A stretch of DNA of 64,000 nt from Linnemannia schmuckeri (taxonomy: Eukaryota > Mortierellomycota > Mortierellomycetes > Mortierellales > Mortierellaceae): NCBI GenBank assembly GCA_029449235.1, contig JANATG010000003.1:1240001-1304000 (forward strand), in the 5' to 3' direction. Shown piece by piece: positions 45,988 through 57,882 of this stretch. The translations under genes and the position numbers were made by a program. Under the pieces are notes generated by a model. The model saw only the letters and a program-made list of their open reading frames with translations. It was not told the origin of the DNA and did not search any database. How positions within the stretch are numbered: the first letter of the stretch is position 1; each line of letters begins with the position of its first letter.

Positions 45988-47573
45988 GTTAACGTGTTAT
46001 TGGAAGTAGAGTGAAGGGTAAGAGATGCGAGAGGGAAAGAGAAAAAAGGAGAGAGGAGAAGATGCGATGTGAGGTCAATGGTCACGACCAACTTTGAGAA
46101 AGGGGAAAATTGTCCAAGTGCAGCCTCTCTGGCGAAGGGTAGCGATGAAGTGATGGAGTTTGGGTGACAAGAATTGGAGTGTAAGGAAGAAAAGAGCTAA
46201 GATGCTGCCTGAAAAATATCACACTAAGAAAAGATGAAGATGGAAGCCAATGTGTGTTCAGGCGATGGGTTTAGACGCTGTTCTAACGACGATACTCCCT
46301 GTGAGGTTGACTACGATAGGTATAAGGGATGGGAGAAGGGTAATGATCGTAGACTCCTGGCCTGTGGCTCGCGGCTGGAACCCTAGGCGAGGGATAATAC
46401 AAAAAAAGGTTCGTAAGAGTTGAAAGGGGATGGGGAAGAGGTCGAATAGTGGCGCAAAGGTGTATATAGAGGACCTCCTTTTGCAGGAGGGGGATAGAAG
46501 GAAACGGCAGTTGAGCGAAAAGGAGCAAAATATGAAAGGGGAAGCAGGAGAGGAATATGAAAAACGAAAGGAAAGAAAAAAAGTGATTTCTTCATGCTGC
46601 ACTTCCAGAATCCCATGGCATGGCGACTTAATAAAATGCGGATCTGGCCAACAGCAGGAAGCAGATGCAGAAGAGGTAGGCGCTTTGTCAGAGAGATCTT
46701 GGAGCGGAATAGAATGCAAACGCACAATGAGGGATCACTCAGGGCAAGGTGGAAGCTGCATTCCAGAATTAGATCAAGATGGACAGGTCATGGGTTGGGT
46801 GATGGAGCCTGGCAAGTACAGCTGGGGAGAGAGGATCAACTTCCTCATCCAGAGCGGTAGCCAAAAAAAAAAGAAAAAAAAGTCGGTCATGGAAGAGTGA
46901 ATGTGTCGGTCAAGAAGAAAAGTGATGAACCATGGAGTGGTCTGAAGTAGGAAGCGTAAGTCGATATGAAAAAGGCGTCGTAGACGTACCTCCTTTTTTC
47001 TTTCCCATCTTTCTTTTTTTTTTTTTGCTCTAGAGTAAAGGTACAAGTAAGTTGTTGCCATCATCATAGACAGCCAATCCGCCTGTCTCTGCTAACACTC
47101 AAGGCCAACAGTCAACATCGCGACTGACGGTAGATACTCACATTGGTGGCAACCAACAGACTCAACGCATGCGGCGTGACACTCAATTACAGTCAGACAT
47201 CAATCAATAGCCAATTGGGAAGCAGAACCCACCTACAGGAACTTGCTTTGCACTCTTGACATTTGAAGCATTACAAGTACACAAAGTACAGGCCATGCGA
47301 CTCTATTTCCTCCCTTGGCTCATGCATGAGCCTTGTGTCCTCACTTTAATTGATAATCATTAATATTCGCTCTTTCTCTTCCCTCCTTCTTTTTCCCTTT
47401 CTTTTCTTCTTCTACTTCTCTCCCACCGTCTCTGCGCCACCTTTCACCGTCCATTTTCTAGCCTTCACCACCTCCTTTTTGCACGCACACGGACGACACA
47501 CCAACAACCTTTTTCAGTCACTGAGAAGAAACAACAATAACCAACCAACACCTTCTTGGAACCATTCTCACAC
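45988..47573. other. Divergent upstream region, formin / SR protein
   Basis: These 1.6 kb separate the two start codons. They contain purine-rich blocks (46030-46060, 46430-46590, 46862-46880) and T/C-rich leader before 47574. Overlapping ORFs of 90-160 codons on both strands show no domain and look like chance. No gene is supported. Confidence 0.55.
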
Positions 47574-49903
47574 ATGTCTGGAAGACAAAAGACTCTCTAT
47601 ATCTCGGGCTTCAGCCAGCGTTCTCGTGCCAGAGACCTTGCTTATGAATTCGAAAGGTATAAACCAAATTCTTTCCCTCAAAGCACACTAATGCAACTGA
47701 CTGTGTCTCCACTGTCCACGATGACAATTATCACGTTCTGTGTTTTGATGGTGTGTGTATCATCAAACTTCTTCTCCCCCCCCCTTTCTCTTCTCTTGCT
47801 TCTGTCTCCTCTTAACACGCATCCAATCTCCCTCGTTTTTCTATGTACTTTCGCTTATCTCTTCTTTGTTATTGTTGCTGTTGGTTTGACCTGTTTTTCT
47901 CCCGAAATGACGCACCCTCAATTGCGCCATGGGCTCTACTTTCACCCTTTGTTTGCCTCTGTTTCCTTTATGCCCTCAACCATTTCCTCCCCCTTTTTTG
48001 ATATTAACATGAGCACCTGTCTCGTCTTCGCATAGATTTGGCCCTCTGGTCCGTTGTGATATCCCTGCTCTTCGCACAAGCTCGTCAAGACCGTAAGTTC
48101 CCTTCTCGTTTGTCTTCTCGTCCTTTGGCCGCGGCGGTCCTTCGATCGGTCTCCTTGTCCTCCTTCCCCTCCTCTTCTCGCCTTCTTTTTTTCGGTGCGG
48201 TTGTCGCAGGACCACGTCAACCATCCTTTTTATGCGGGATACAATATCAACACTTTCCAGGAGAAGCATTTTCCTCTATGTACGACTCCTAGTTATTTTA
48301 TTCACTCTGGCTCTGACTGCCTTCGTTTCAACCAAGGGCTTCCCGCGCGCCCACACTGCGAGTTACGGACTGTGAATTTCTTTTACAAGCGGACGAGAAC
48401 GCTCTCGTGGCCTTCAACTTTCATGACGCCATAACACAGTGATTTTGCAACAAAAAAGCGCGCACAGGACAATACGAGGATGAAGGACGCCATTTCACAG
48501 GACACAGGACATATCAACCCTGGCCTCTAAAAACGACAGGACCCATTTTATTCGCCTTGAAAGCGCCTTGCTTTGTACCGCAACAGCCTTCGCCATATGG
48601 CAAGGTTCATCGATGCGGCGTCGTCAGGACAGGATCGGTATATCGGCAGGATCGGTGAATCGGTCGCTTTCTCCTCCTCCCCTTCCTCTCGGTTATTTTC
48701 ACAATAACGCGGCCCTTTCCTTCCTCTTTGTTCTTCGATACCAAAATCGAACGCGGACGGTGTCTTTCGCGTTGTGCTATTGTCAGTCCGATATTGAATG
48801 TCCCTACCCTGCCCCCTCCTTTCAAGTAATAAGAGGATACGAGGACACGATTCTTAAAAAAAAAAAAAAAAAAAAAAAATGCGTAGGAAAGACTTTTTTA
48901 ACAGTCTTTGTTTTTGCAAGCCCGTCTCTCAATGCCATGCGAGCAAATGCGAAACGGTCCACGCGCCGTCGAATATAGCGCGACTCGAGCGAACGAATTC
49001 CCACGATTGTCTTAACCAAGAACCTCTCACCTTCCTATGCCTGTTTGCTTTTCCTACTCTGGAACATGGATGGCCGCCTCTCTCATGGATAACTTCTGGA
49101 CCTGGACAAAAAAAATCCTCTTGCTTCTCTCCACTTTTATGGGAACCCTTTCATTCGCCATCCCAGCTATGCCTTTGTCGAATACAAGGACGAGAGAGAC
49201 GCCAGAGATGCATATAACGAGATGAGAGATGCTCGATTTGAAGGATACCGTCTCAGTGTCCAGGTAAAGCAACAGTCCTTTTCAACCTGTGCCCTCACAT
49301 ATAATAATGTGCGAACGAAGTAAACACAAAGAGTATTGACAACAGCTCATTATCTATTCGCCTGCGTTTCCCTAACAGTTTGCAAAGAACACACCAAACG
49401 CCTCATGGAGATATGAACGTGGAGGCGGTCGTGAACGATCTCGCTCCCCTTCCTCCCGTCGCGCCCGCTCTCCTCCTCGCCGCCGATCCTCCCCACGTCG
49501 CCGGTCGTCCCGCAGCCCCCGTGATCGCGAACGTGGCGACCGTGGTGACCGTAGTGAACGTGGTGAATGCGATCGTAGCGGTGACCGCAAGGCACGCTCA
49601 CCTGCTGCTGGCCGTGACGGTTTTGCCGACAATGACCGCAGACGTGATTCAGGATCTCGCTCTCCCGCTCGCGGAGAGCGCAACAACAATGGCGATTATA
49701 GCCACGGAGAAGACAGCGGCAAGGGCGGTTCAGGAAAGCGGGATAATGATTCGCCTGAGGGCGGTGCCTCTAGACGACGGGACTTAGGGTCTCGTTCTGC
49801 GACCCCTGAACGACGTGCTCCACAGGACGATGGAGGTCGCTCACGATCGGCTTCGCCTCGTCCTCGGTCCATCTCTCCCAGAGCGCGCTCTGTTACTCCT
49901 TAG
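47574..49903 (+). CDS. SR-family splicing factor (single RRM plus RS domain)
   Basis: The four exons 47574-47656, 48036-48092, 49167-49263 and 49379-49903 join to 253 residues. The N-terminal RRM has RNP2 LYISGF and RNP1 PYAFVEYKD, covering residues about 6-80. The rest is an Arg/Ser-rich domain with RSRSPSSRRARSPPRRRS-type blocks and a C-terminal ATPERRAPQ..RSRSASPRPRS tail. SR proteins bind exonic enhancers in pre-mRNA and recruit the spliceosome in the nucleus; RS serines are kinase targets. Intron 2 is 1,074 bp, about ten times the local norm, which may relate to self-regulated splicing. The RRM is split into three small exons, so the model depends on conserved RNP motifs and phases. Confidence 0.88.
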
Positions 49904-50042
49904 ATTGTTACGCTTTGTTGCACATGTGACCATTGCCAATTGGTGTTATTTATTTTGACGAAATAATAAAAGAAAAGTTTTGTTTGTACACACTGTCTAG
50001 CCTTGAGAGGAGGATTTCAAGTTGTTGTTGCTGTTGCTGCTC

Positions 50043-52227
50043 TTAGACGGAGGATTTCTTGACCAAGAAGGAGACAAGATCGACCTTAGTGATGACTGCC
50101 TTGACCTTCTGACCTCCATGCTCGGTCACAATACCCGCCGAGTTCTTCTCAAAGAACTTTGTCAACTCCTCCAATGGAGTATCGTCCGTAATCTCTGTAA
50201 AGTGAGCTCCAACCGTCTGGAACTTAAACATCACATCCTTGACAAGTCCATCAACCCCGACACGACCCGACGCGATCCTCGACAGCAAGTTTCCGAGCGT
50301 CACCAACCCAACCAGACGGCCATTCTTGGCCGAGACAACAGGGAGCTGATCGAATCCATTATACTCCATCAAACGGATCGCCTCGCGTGCGGGGGACACA
50401 TCTGTAACCGTGACTGCAGCCTTCAAATGCAAATCGACAACCTTGGCCCCACCCCACTGCAACTTCTTGGACTCTTCCTCCTTGACAAAGGCCTGGTCCG
50501 TGAACCCCTTGGCCTTCATCCAGTCGTCACTCAAGAACTTGGTCATGTAGTTGCGCACGGAGTCCGGGAGGATGACAACACAACGCTTGCCGGGTCCCAG
50601 TTCCTTGGCGGCTTTGACGGCAGCAGCGACTGCAGTTCCAGAGGAACCACCACAGAGGATGCCCTCCTCGCGGATCAGACGACGGGCCATGATAAACGAC
50701 TCCTTGTCGGCAGTCTTGACCCATCGGTCGACCACCTTGCGCTCGAGGGCCTCAGGGATGAAATCGTAACCAATGCCCTCGACCTGGTATCCCTCGGTTG
50801 AAGTGTTGAGTGATTCGGGCTCTGCCAAAATAGAACCATGAGGGTCAACTCCCACGATCTAGAATGTCGAAAAGCAGAAGAAAAATGTCCAATGCAGAGG
50901 TAAGAAACACAAACAAAAACAAGCAAAACAAACAAACAAGAGCTTGCAATTAGTGGAAAGCGTGGGAAACAACGCCAAAAAAAAATAAAACAAGAAAAAA
51001 AACAAAGGTGATACATGTTCAATGCCTGGGCACAGTCCCTTTTTTTCCTCCAAACTTCTCTCATTCTCAAGAATCTTCCAAACTTACGATGACGTTGGGG
51101 CAATGAACCCTGAGCTTCCTGGCAATTCCAGTAATAGTTCCTCCTGTACCAGCTCCAGCAACCAACATATCCACGCGCCCATCGCAAGCACGCAAAATCT
51201 CCTCGGCAGTGTGGTCGAAATGCGTAACAGGGTTGTAGGGGTTGGCGTACTGGTCCAAAATGATAGAGTCAGGGATCTCGGCATTCAAACGCTTGGCAAC
51301 TCCGATGTGCGACTCGGGGGCATCCCAGGCTGCCTCGGTAGGGGTACGAACAATCTCCGCGCCCAGAGCCTTCAACACATCGACCTTCTCCTGTGACATC
51401 TTTTCGGGCAAGGTGATAATGGTGCGGTAGCCCTTGACGGCAGCAGCCAAAGCAAGACCAATTCCTGTTTATGGGTTGGGTCGAGTTGGGTTGAGTTGGG
51501 ATGTTTTGGAATGGAAGGAAGGCAGAGAGGAGGGGGGGAAAACCGTACAAAAGTGTGGATATGTGTTTTAGTAATGGTATTTCGTCATGTCTGCGCAAAT
51601 AGAAGCACCCTCTCGCTTGTTTTCGCCGTCGTGCTTGTTTTTTCAAATTCCTTACCAGTGTTTCCAGAGGTGGGTTCAATGATGGTACATCCAGGCTTCA
51701 AACGGCCATCACGCTCGGCCTCCTCGACCATGCGACGTCCAATACGGTCCTTGACAGATCCACCAGCGTTAAAGAACTCGCATTTTGCCACTATGACCGA
51801 AAACATTAATGAACGTTAGACACTCTGACACTTCTCTACACCAAATTAGATCATTCTTCACTGTTCAATTTTTAGTCACGTTACAATCACACTTGTGATG
51901 GGAATACGTACAGAGTTCGCACTGGAGACCCTCGGACTTAGCAATCTTGTCGATGCGGACCAAGGGAGTGTTACCGATGTGCTCCAGGATCGTGCTCAGG
52001 ATAGCTGGCTCAGCCTGACTATAGCAAGAGAACAAGTAAACAAGGGTTGACTGTCAATGATGTGTCTGCACAGTGTCTGCTACGTACAGGGTGAAGCAAT
52101 TACATAGATGCACACATCAAGTCGATATTCGGTTGTAGAAAATGTTGCTGTAGACGCCTTACTGCTCCTCGTGTCTATGGCTACCGATCTGAGAACATCC
52201 TTTCTGGTTGCAGGTGCTTTGGGACAT
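50043..52227 (-). CDS. CYS4: Cystathionine beta-synthase
   Basis: The five exons 52227-52163, 52018-51912, 51790-51656, 51464-51088 and 50858-50043 join to 499 residues. CBS condenses serine and homocysteine to cystathionine with PLP, the first step of transsulfuration. The PLP Schiff-base lysine is Lys71 in NAGGSVKDR. The phosphate loop TSGNTG spans the third splice junction, and AGAGTGGTITG binds the cofactor phosphate. The C-terminal third is a Bateman pair of CBS motifs (AVTVTDVSPAREAIRLMEYN; GAHFTEITDDTPLEELTKFF). The N-terminal 25 residues are Cys/His-containing (STCNQKGC, SHRH). The model ends at the tag-free stop taa at 50043, convergent with the SR gene 139 bp away. Confidence 0.95.
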
Positions 52228-52411
52228 GTTTACTTGATGTATTCCTTTGTTGTCGGTTATGAGGATGAAGGAGTGTTGCAAGGATAGAGTGTGGGAAGAA
52301 AAGAGAAAGAAACAAATAATTCATCCCTTGACTTTTTATGTGATCTGGATAGAGAAACGAGTGGATCAAATCCAGTCACAGTCAATTCTTGTAATAACTG
52401 CATTTATTTGT

Positions 52412-54112
52412 TTAGTCGCGTTTCTCTTTCTTGACCCAGTCCATCATAAAGTTGCTGGTGGTAAGCACGAGCTCGTCCATGACACGCCCAGTCTGCACCT
52501 TGAATGCCTCAAACTGAGGTCCAAGACTCTGAATGTACACGCCGAGTCCTCCAGAGAGCTCGACAACCTTGGCTCCGGCTTGAGCCATCACTGCTTGAAG
52601 TGCTAGGGCCACCTGGGCCAGAGCGTTCCAGATAGGGATAACCACTGCTGCGAGTGCTGGGACAGCTTTGAGGATCATGTTGGAAATCCTTGTCGTGTTA
52701 ACGATCACTGCATTGGCTAATGCGCTCAGCACGGGTAGGATCGAGGACACCCAAAGCGCATAGGCAGGCATGGCGATGTTCTTGTGGAGCCAGGCGAGCA
52801 CAGGTCCGGTACGGGTATAAACCGCCCAAGAGACCCAGGAGACGACCTGCCAGAGCGGATGCGCGACTTGCAAAAACTTCTCGATCACCCATGCAACGAC
52901 AGGTCGAGCCAATTCCAGTGCGTTCATCAAATCCTGGTACGCATTTGGAACCATCTCGACCGCAAAGTACTTGAGACCATCGCCAACCACCGTCAGAGTC
53001 AGGACTGTGTAGTAATGACCAGTCGTGAATGCCTTTGTCAAGACAGTCTCCAACAAGATCAGCCAATTGACACTCTCGAGTCGCTGCAGAGCCAGACTGC
53101 ACTTTTCTTGAACTTTAGAGGACAATGCTTGAAGACCAGCCAGCAGTGTTGGGTGTGACCGAAGTATCCGGAAGCCATCGAGCACAGCTCTTCCAACTGG
53201 CGCAATGACTCGTGTGTAAAGGATTCGCCCAAGCCATGGCAAAAACTGCCTAAGTCCAGTGGTGATGGCATTGCCAAGTGCACAAAGCTTGGTCCAGAGG
53301 GGTGTGAGCATCCGTATCCAGATCCAAGCTCCTACCCGTCCGACAACCTTGCCCAGATCGATAGCATCCTTGACCAACTCTCCAAAATAAATCTTGGCCG
53401 TCTGGAGAAAAGTATGGCTGAGTGTGGCGAGCCGTGATCCAATTGCATGGGCTGGGTTGTAGAGACACTCGACTGCGAACCATACAGCAGCAGACTTGAC
53501 GGGATCAGCCACAATATGAATCCAGGCTACCAACTTGACAAAGACTGCCTTGAGGGAGGCATGGATGGAGATAGAGATGCGTACAATTCCAGGGATGACG
53601 GTCTCCTCGATGCTCGCCTTGACTTTAGCCATGGCTGGGGACTTCCAGATGGCCACGGCCGTTGAGCAAACAGGTGCCACGACCTTGGTCCTGACAAATT
53701 CGGGGCCTTCCTGAACAGACCATTGTGCAGCCTTTTCGACAGCGACCATCAAATGCACACAAGCGTGTTCGGCAAATAGGATCGAGTGGAGGACAAGAAG
53801 ACGAAGACCGGTCCAGAGGGCCTTGAAGACGAGATAGACGACAGCGAAGGGGATATAGGGAATCCAGCGTATAGAGAAGTTGGTGGGCCATGGTGAAGAG
53901 GATGATGTGTCTGCTCCCTGGGTGGTGGTCTCTGTTGTGGGCGGTGCGTCTTCCTGTTTTGTGCAGTTCTTGTCTCTGTCCTTCTCTGTATTCTTTTGCC
54001 GTTGTGCTTTCCATTCGGGGTATTCGCGTGCGATGGAAAGGAAGAGGAGGAGTATGCCAGCAGGGATGAGCCAGCGGTAGTAGGGTTCTCGCCGTGAAGA
54101 AGCAGCGTTCAT
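52412..54112 (-). CDS. Intronless 566-residue membrane-associated protein, unknown family
   Basis: This is a single open frame with start MNAASSRREPYYRW at 54112; a longer reading to 54511 crosses T-rich leader and was not used. A hydrophobic segment at about residues 15-30 (LIPAGILLLFLSIA) and a second at about 85-110 (YIPFAVVYLVFKALW) look membrane-spanning. The remaining 440 residues are a chain of amphipathic helices rich in Ala, Val, Leu and Trp with recurring spaced Val-Trp and Pro residues and few charges, without a motif I recognise. Such a make-up fits membrane-surface or lipid-droplet coating, but this is inference. It is not an obvious transporter, because the helices are short and amphipathic. 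It lies 184 bp upstream of CBS on the same strand. Confidence 0.75.
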   Translation of the reverse strand: MNAASSRREPYYRWLIPAGILLLFLSIAREYPEWKAQRQKNTEKDRDKNCTKQEDAPPTTETTTQGADTSSSSPWPTNFSIRWIPYIPFAVVYLVFKALWTGLRLLVLHSILFAEHACVHLMVAVEKAAQWSVQEGPEFVRTKVVAPVCSTAVAIWKSPAMAKVKASIEETVIPGIVRISISIHASLKAVFVKLVAWIHIVADPVKSAAVWFAVECLYNPAHAIGSRLATLSHTFLQTAKIYFGELVKDAIDLGKVVGRVGAWIWIRMLTPLWTKLCALGNAITTGLRQFLPWLGRILYTRVIAPVGRAVLDGFRILRSHPTLLAGLQALSSKVQEKCSLALQRLESVNWLILLETVLTKAFTTGHYYTVLTLTVVGDGLKYFAVEMVPNAYQDLMNALELARPVVAWVIEKFLQVAHPLWQVVSWVSWAVYTRTGPVLAWLHKNIAMPAYALWVSSILPVLSALANAVIVNTTRISNMILKAVPALAAVVIPIWNALAQVALALQAVMAQAGAKVVELSGGLGVYIQSLGPQFEAFKVQTGRVMDELVLTTSNFMMDWVKKEKRD

Positions 54113-55686
54113 TGTGTGAATGAGGCTGTTATTGTTATAGTTGTGAACGTGCTGTGTCGTAATTGTTTGCTCGTTTGCTGCAAAAAGGGGACGGAATCTA
54201 GTCGTAGTAAAAAGTTTGTCGCGAAGGGTTATGTTGTAGCAAAAAAAAAAGTGAATGAGGAATGTGAAAAGGTGTGAAAGAGGTGGAAGGATAAGAAGCG
54301 AGGTAGAGTGTAAAGAAGAAGAAAAAAAAAGGAAGAGAACGGAAAAGTGGTGGACACAGCAAAAGAAAGACAATGTCTTGTTGGTCTGCCAAGAACAGAC
54401 CTCATTCCCTCCCACCGAAGAAAGGAAATTATGCAACAAACAGCGCCAAGACTCCACTGAGGTGAGCACCAACCCGACAAAGAAAATCAATTCCTTCCTC
54501 CACGTATTCATATCTGTATCTCACACATCCCCTTGTCTCCACACACTCTGTGTAACTTTGTATAATCCTTGGCTACCATATGTCAGTCTTAGCCTCTTCA
54601 TCTGTTAAGCTCTTCAGGTCTTTGCCTAAGAGTTGCCACTTTAGAAATATATATACACACACGCGCCACCACTCAAGCGGCAACCAACTTGCTCTGTTAC
54701 CACTGAACAAGGCCTACGTGCTAATCGATTACGCTTCGTCAATTGAACAAGCACCTTAAACACTACCCAGAGGCAGTTTAGAATCAAGCTTTTGCACGGC
54801 AAATGAGCAATAACACAGACAAGAGAACTTCATGGTAACTAAATGGAACTAGATCTAGATCATCAACCAGGCGACGAGCAAGCGAGGAAGGGGTCCCCCG
54901 CTTTTTGCCCTTTGCGGACATGAATGCCGAAAGGGGAAGGGAAGCGGCCAATCTTTGAGACAAGTTGCAAGGAAAAGGTATACCCCCGCATAGGAGCGCT
55001 TTCCGATTTCAGCACAAGGTTCCTTCTTCTCCCAGCAGTTTCGAGCACCGACACTCAGTTTACTTTTCTCATTTCTTATGATAACTGACCGACTGAGTCA
55101 AGCAGGTAAGCCCTCAATATCTTTCTTGCTCGTGTAAGTTTGCTCGCATGGCGGCCATATTTGTTTATTTATTTTTCGTGGTTGTTTATTTGGTAAGTCG
55201 AGTTGTGGCTGATCAGCAGTGATCTGCCACTACAGTACGTAGACTGAGGCGAGACAAAGGATGATTGAGAGGACATTGGGAACCAGGCTGGCGGTCCTCA
55301 AGTGGGAGTGAGAAAGAAGAAGCCACCATCACCACAACACAGCCACCAATCCATTGAATTATTCGGTTGACTGGTTCGGATAGTGAGAAAAGTTTTTTTT
55401 GTCAACAATCAACAGACAAGTAGACAACCCTGGTTTGGTTTCCCCCCCCCCCCCCCCCTGGATCCCCGCTTTTTACCTATTTCTTTTTTTGTACTTCCTC
55501 CCTCATTTTTTGTTCTTTCTTTCCCTTCTTTTCTTTCTTTCTTGTCTTCACTTCCGACCTACCCCTTCACTCCCATCCTTCCCTCTTCTTCCTCCTCCTC
55601 CTTTCACACTCTCCCTTCTCTCTTTCATTTTCTTTCTTCTTCACCTACATACACACCAATTTCATATCTATACCACAAGAACACAG
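54113..55686. other. Divergent upstream region, unknown membrane protein / NAT permease
   Basis: This 1.6-kb region has no supported gene. It contains a C17 run at 55442-55458, a long pyrimidine-rich leader (55460-55680) of the permease gene and purine-rich leader of the minus-strand gene near 54240-54350. Confidence 0.55.
55442..55458. repeat. Poly(dC) run, 17 nt
   Basis: Seventeen C lie about 230 bp upstream of the permease ATG, probably in the promoter or 5' leader. Confidence 0.9.
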
Positions 55687-57882
55687 ATGACAAGCGAAAT
55701 TACATCAGAACCAACGGCGGCGGCTCCTCCCGTCTACGAAATCACATCCGATACAAATCACGACGAACTCGAGGACACCGCAGCCAAGATTCCCTCCCTC
55801 AACTCCATCTACAATAGGTTCTTCACAAAGGACGGCTGGCTTGGTGACTACGACTATGCCTTTCTCTGCATGCCTACCATCCCCTGCCTCGGCAAAAAGT
55901 CCACTCGCCAGCCTCCCTTCTTTGGCCTCAAGACTAAACTTCCCGTCTTGCTCTCCATCGTCATGGGTAAGCTTTCACTTACTTCTCTTCTTTCTCAGAG
56001 AAGCTTGCACCTTCTTTCCGTCTCACTTTGCTAACAGTGCTCTTTACCCCACCCTTCCTTTATCTACATTCCCTCGTTCCGAACAGGCTTTCAGCATGCT
56101 TTGGCCATGATTGCTGGTGTGGTAACCCCCGTGTTGATCATGTCTGGCCCTGGTACAGGAAACATGAACCTTGACATGCCCACTCGCTCCTACATGCTCT
56201 CTGCCTCGCTGATCTCTTCTGGAATTCTCTCCTTGATCCAAATCACCCGCTTCAGACTCTTCAACACAAAGTACTATCTCGGCACCGGTCTCCTTTCCGT
56301 CGTCGGCACTAGTTTCAACTTTGTCCCTACCTTTGGCGTAAGTCATCATTTAGACAATCAACAGCAAGGAACAAACAACTGCAAAAAGGGATCGATTTTT
56401 TAAGAGATCGACAAATCAATTAACAATATTTTTTTTCGATCCTACCTTTTTATTTAGGCTATGACAACCCGTATGTATTTGAGCGGTCAGTGCCCCATGG
56501 GTTTGGCTCCCGATGGCATCACCCCTGTGCAACTCCCTTGTCCTGAGGCCTGGGGTGCGTTCCTCGGAACCTGCATGCTTTGTTCAATCATTGAAATCCT
56601 CTTAGCCTTCCTCCCCCCCAAGATCATGAAGAACCTGTTCCCTCCCGTCGTCACCGGTGTCACCGTCTTTTTGATTGGAGCCAAGCTCATTGGCACTGGA
56701 TTGACTCAATGGGCCGGTGGTTCAGGACCTTGCAGCGCCATGCCCGCCGAGGGTTTCTTTTCTGTCTGCCCTAACCTCGGAGCCCCCAACGCCGCCCCCT
56801 GGGCTTCGCCTCAATGGATCGGTCTTGGCTTCTTGGTCTTTATGACCATCATGTTTGTCGAGTTCTTTGGCTCTCCTTTCATGCGCAATGCCCAGGTTGT
56901 CATTGGTCTTGTTGTTGGACTTGTTGTCGCTGCTGCTACTGGCTACACCGATATATCGACTCTGGATGACGCGCCCACCATCACCTTCTTATGGGTCAAG
57001 AATTTTACGACCTTCCCTCTGTCGATCTACGCCCCAGCTATTATCCCACTGTTAGTCACCTACGTCTTGACGATGGTCGAGGCTATTGGTGATGTCACTG
57101 CCTCGTGCGAGGTCTCGAGATTGGCTGTTGAGGGACGTGAGTTTGAATCCCGTATTCAGGGAGGTGTCTTGGCTGATGGTTTGGGTGGCTTCCTCTCTGC
57201 TGTCATGACCAACTCGCCCATGTCTGTCTTTGCCCAGAACAACGGTATCATCGCCCTTACCAGGTAACGTCTGCATCTTCATTGTGCATTTATTTACTAT
57301 CTCAACTTTCTCCACACAAATCACCAACATCCCATTTCCTCTTTTTTTTTTCAACCGCTCACTAGATGCGCAAACACCTCGGCAGGATACATGTGTTGCT
57401 TCTTCCTGATCTTGATGGGCGTCTTCTCCAAGTTCGGAACTCTCTTCCTCATGATCCCTGACTCTGTCCTTGGAGGCATGACCACCTTCCTCTTTGCCAA
57501 CGTCGCCTCGTCCGGTATGCGTATCCTCGCCTTCTTAAAGTGGACCCGCCGCGACCGTTTCATTGTCTCGGCCGCCATTTCTCTCGGTTTAGGTGTCTCT
57601 CTCATCCCCAACGCCTTGACTCACTTCTTGTCCTACAACGGCTCTTCAACCGTCTTAATCGGCCTCGTCGACTCGATCAACATTATTCTCTCGACTGGAT
57701 TCTGTGTTGGTGCCATTATCGCTATTGTGCTCAATCAGCTTTTGCCTGAGGAGAAGCCCGAGGAGACGGAGAAGGAGTTAGCTGAGAGTGTTCGTCAGGC
57801 TGACAGCAAGCAGGCTGCCAAGATTGCCGCCGAGATGGAGGAGGCCGCCAACGGCGATAAATCTGGCATGAAGCACTTGTAA
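55687..57882 (+). CDS. Nucleobase-ascorbate transporter (uric acid/xanthine permease type)
   Basis: The four exons 55687-55966, 56087-56337, 56458-57263 and 57366-57882 join to 617 residues. NAT/NCS2 proteins are plasma-membrane proton symporters; fungal members such as UapA and UapC take up uric acid and xanthine. The QH motif of TM1 (FQHALAM) follows the first splice. The NAT signature is present as QNNGIIALTR, fitting the pattern Q/E/P-N-x-G-x4-T-R/K/G, with the third splice in its final Arg codon. About 12-14 hydrophobic helices follow the family pattern, and the acidic/Lys-rich C-tail is cytosolic. Substrate range within the family is inferred from the Gln-Asn-Asn-Gly signature and overall likeness, so uric acid and xanthine are likely but not proven. 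Confidence 0.93.

Noticed and set aside
46258..46900. Overlapping ORFs of 80-156 codons on both strands in the formin/SR upstream region
   Set aside because: They have compositional bias only, no domain and no splice context. They look like chance in purine/pyrimidine-biased DNA.
49372..49787. Open frames opposite and out of phase with the RS domain
   Set aside because: They are shadows of Arg/Ser codon repeats in the SR protein.
54113..54511. Longer start for the 566-residue unknown protein
   Set aside because: The added part is T-rich leader with low-complexity Phe/Ser and no ATG-context support. MNAASSRRE is the better start.
54600..54790. Possible tRNA-like segment
   Set aside because: I could not fold a cloverleaf with conserved A and B boxes on either strand.
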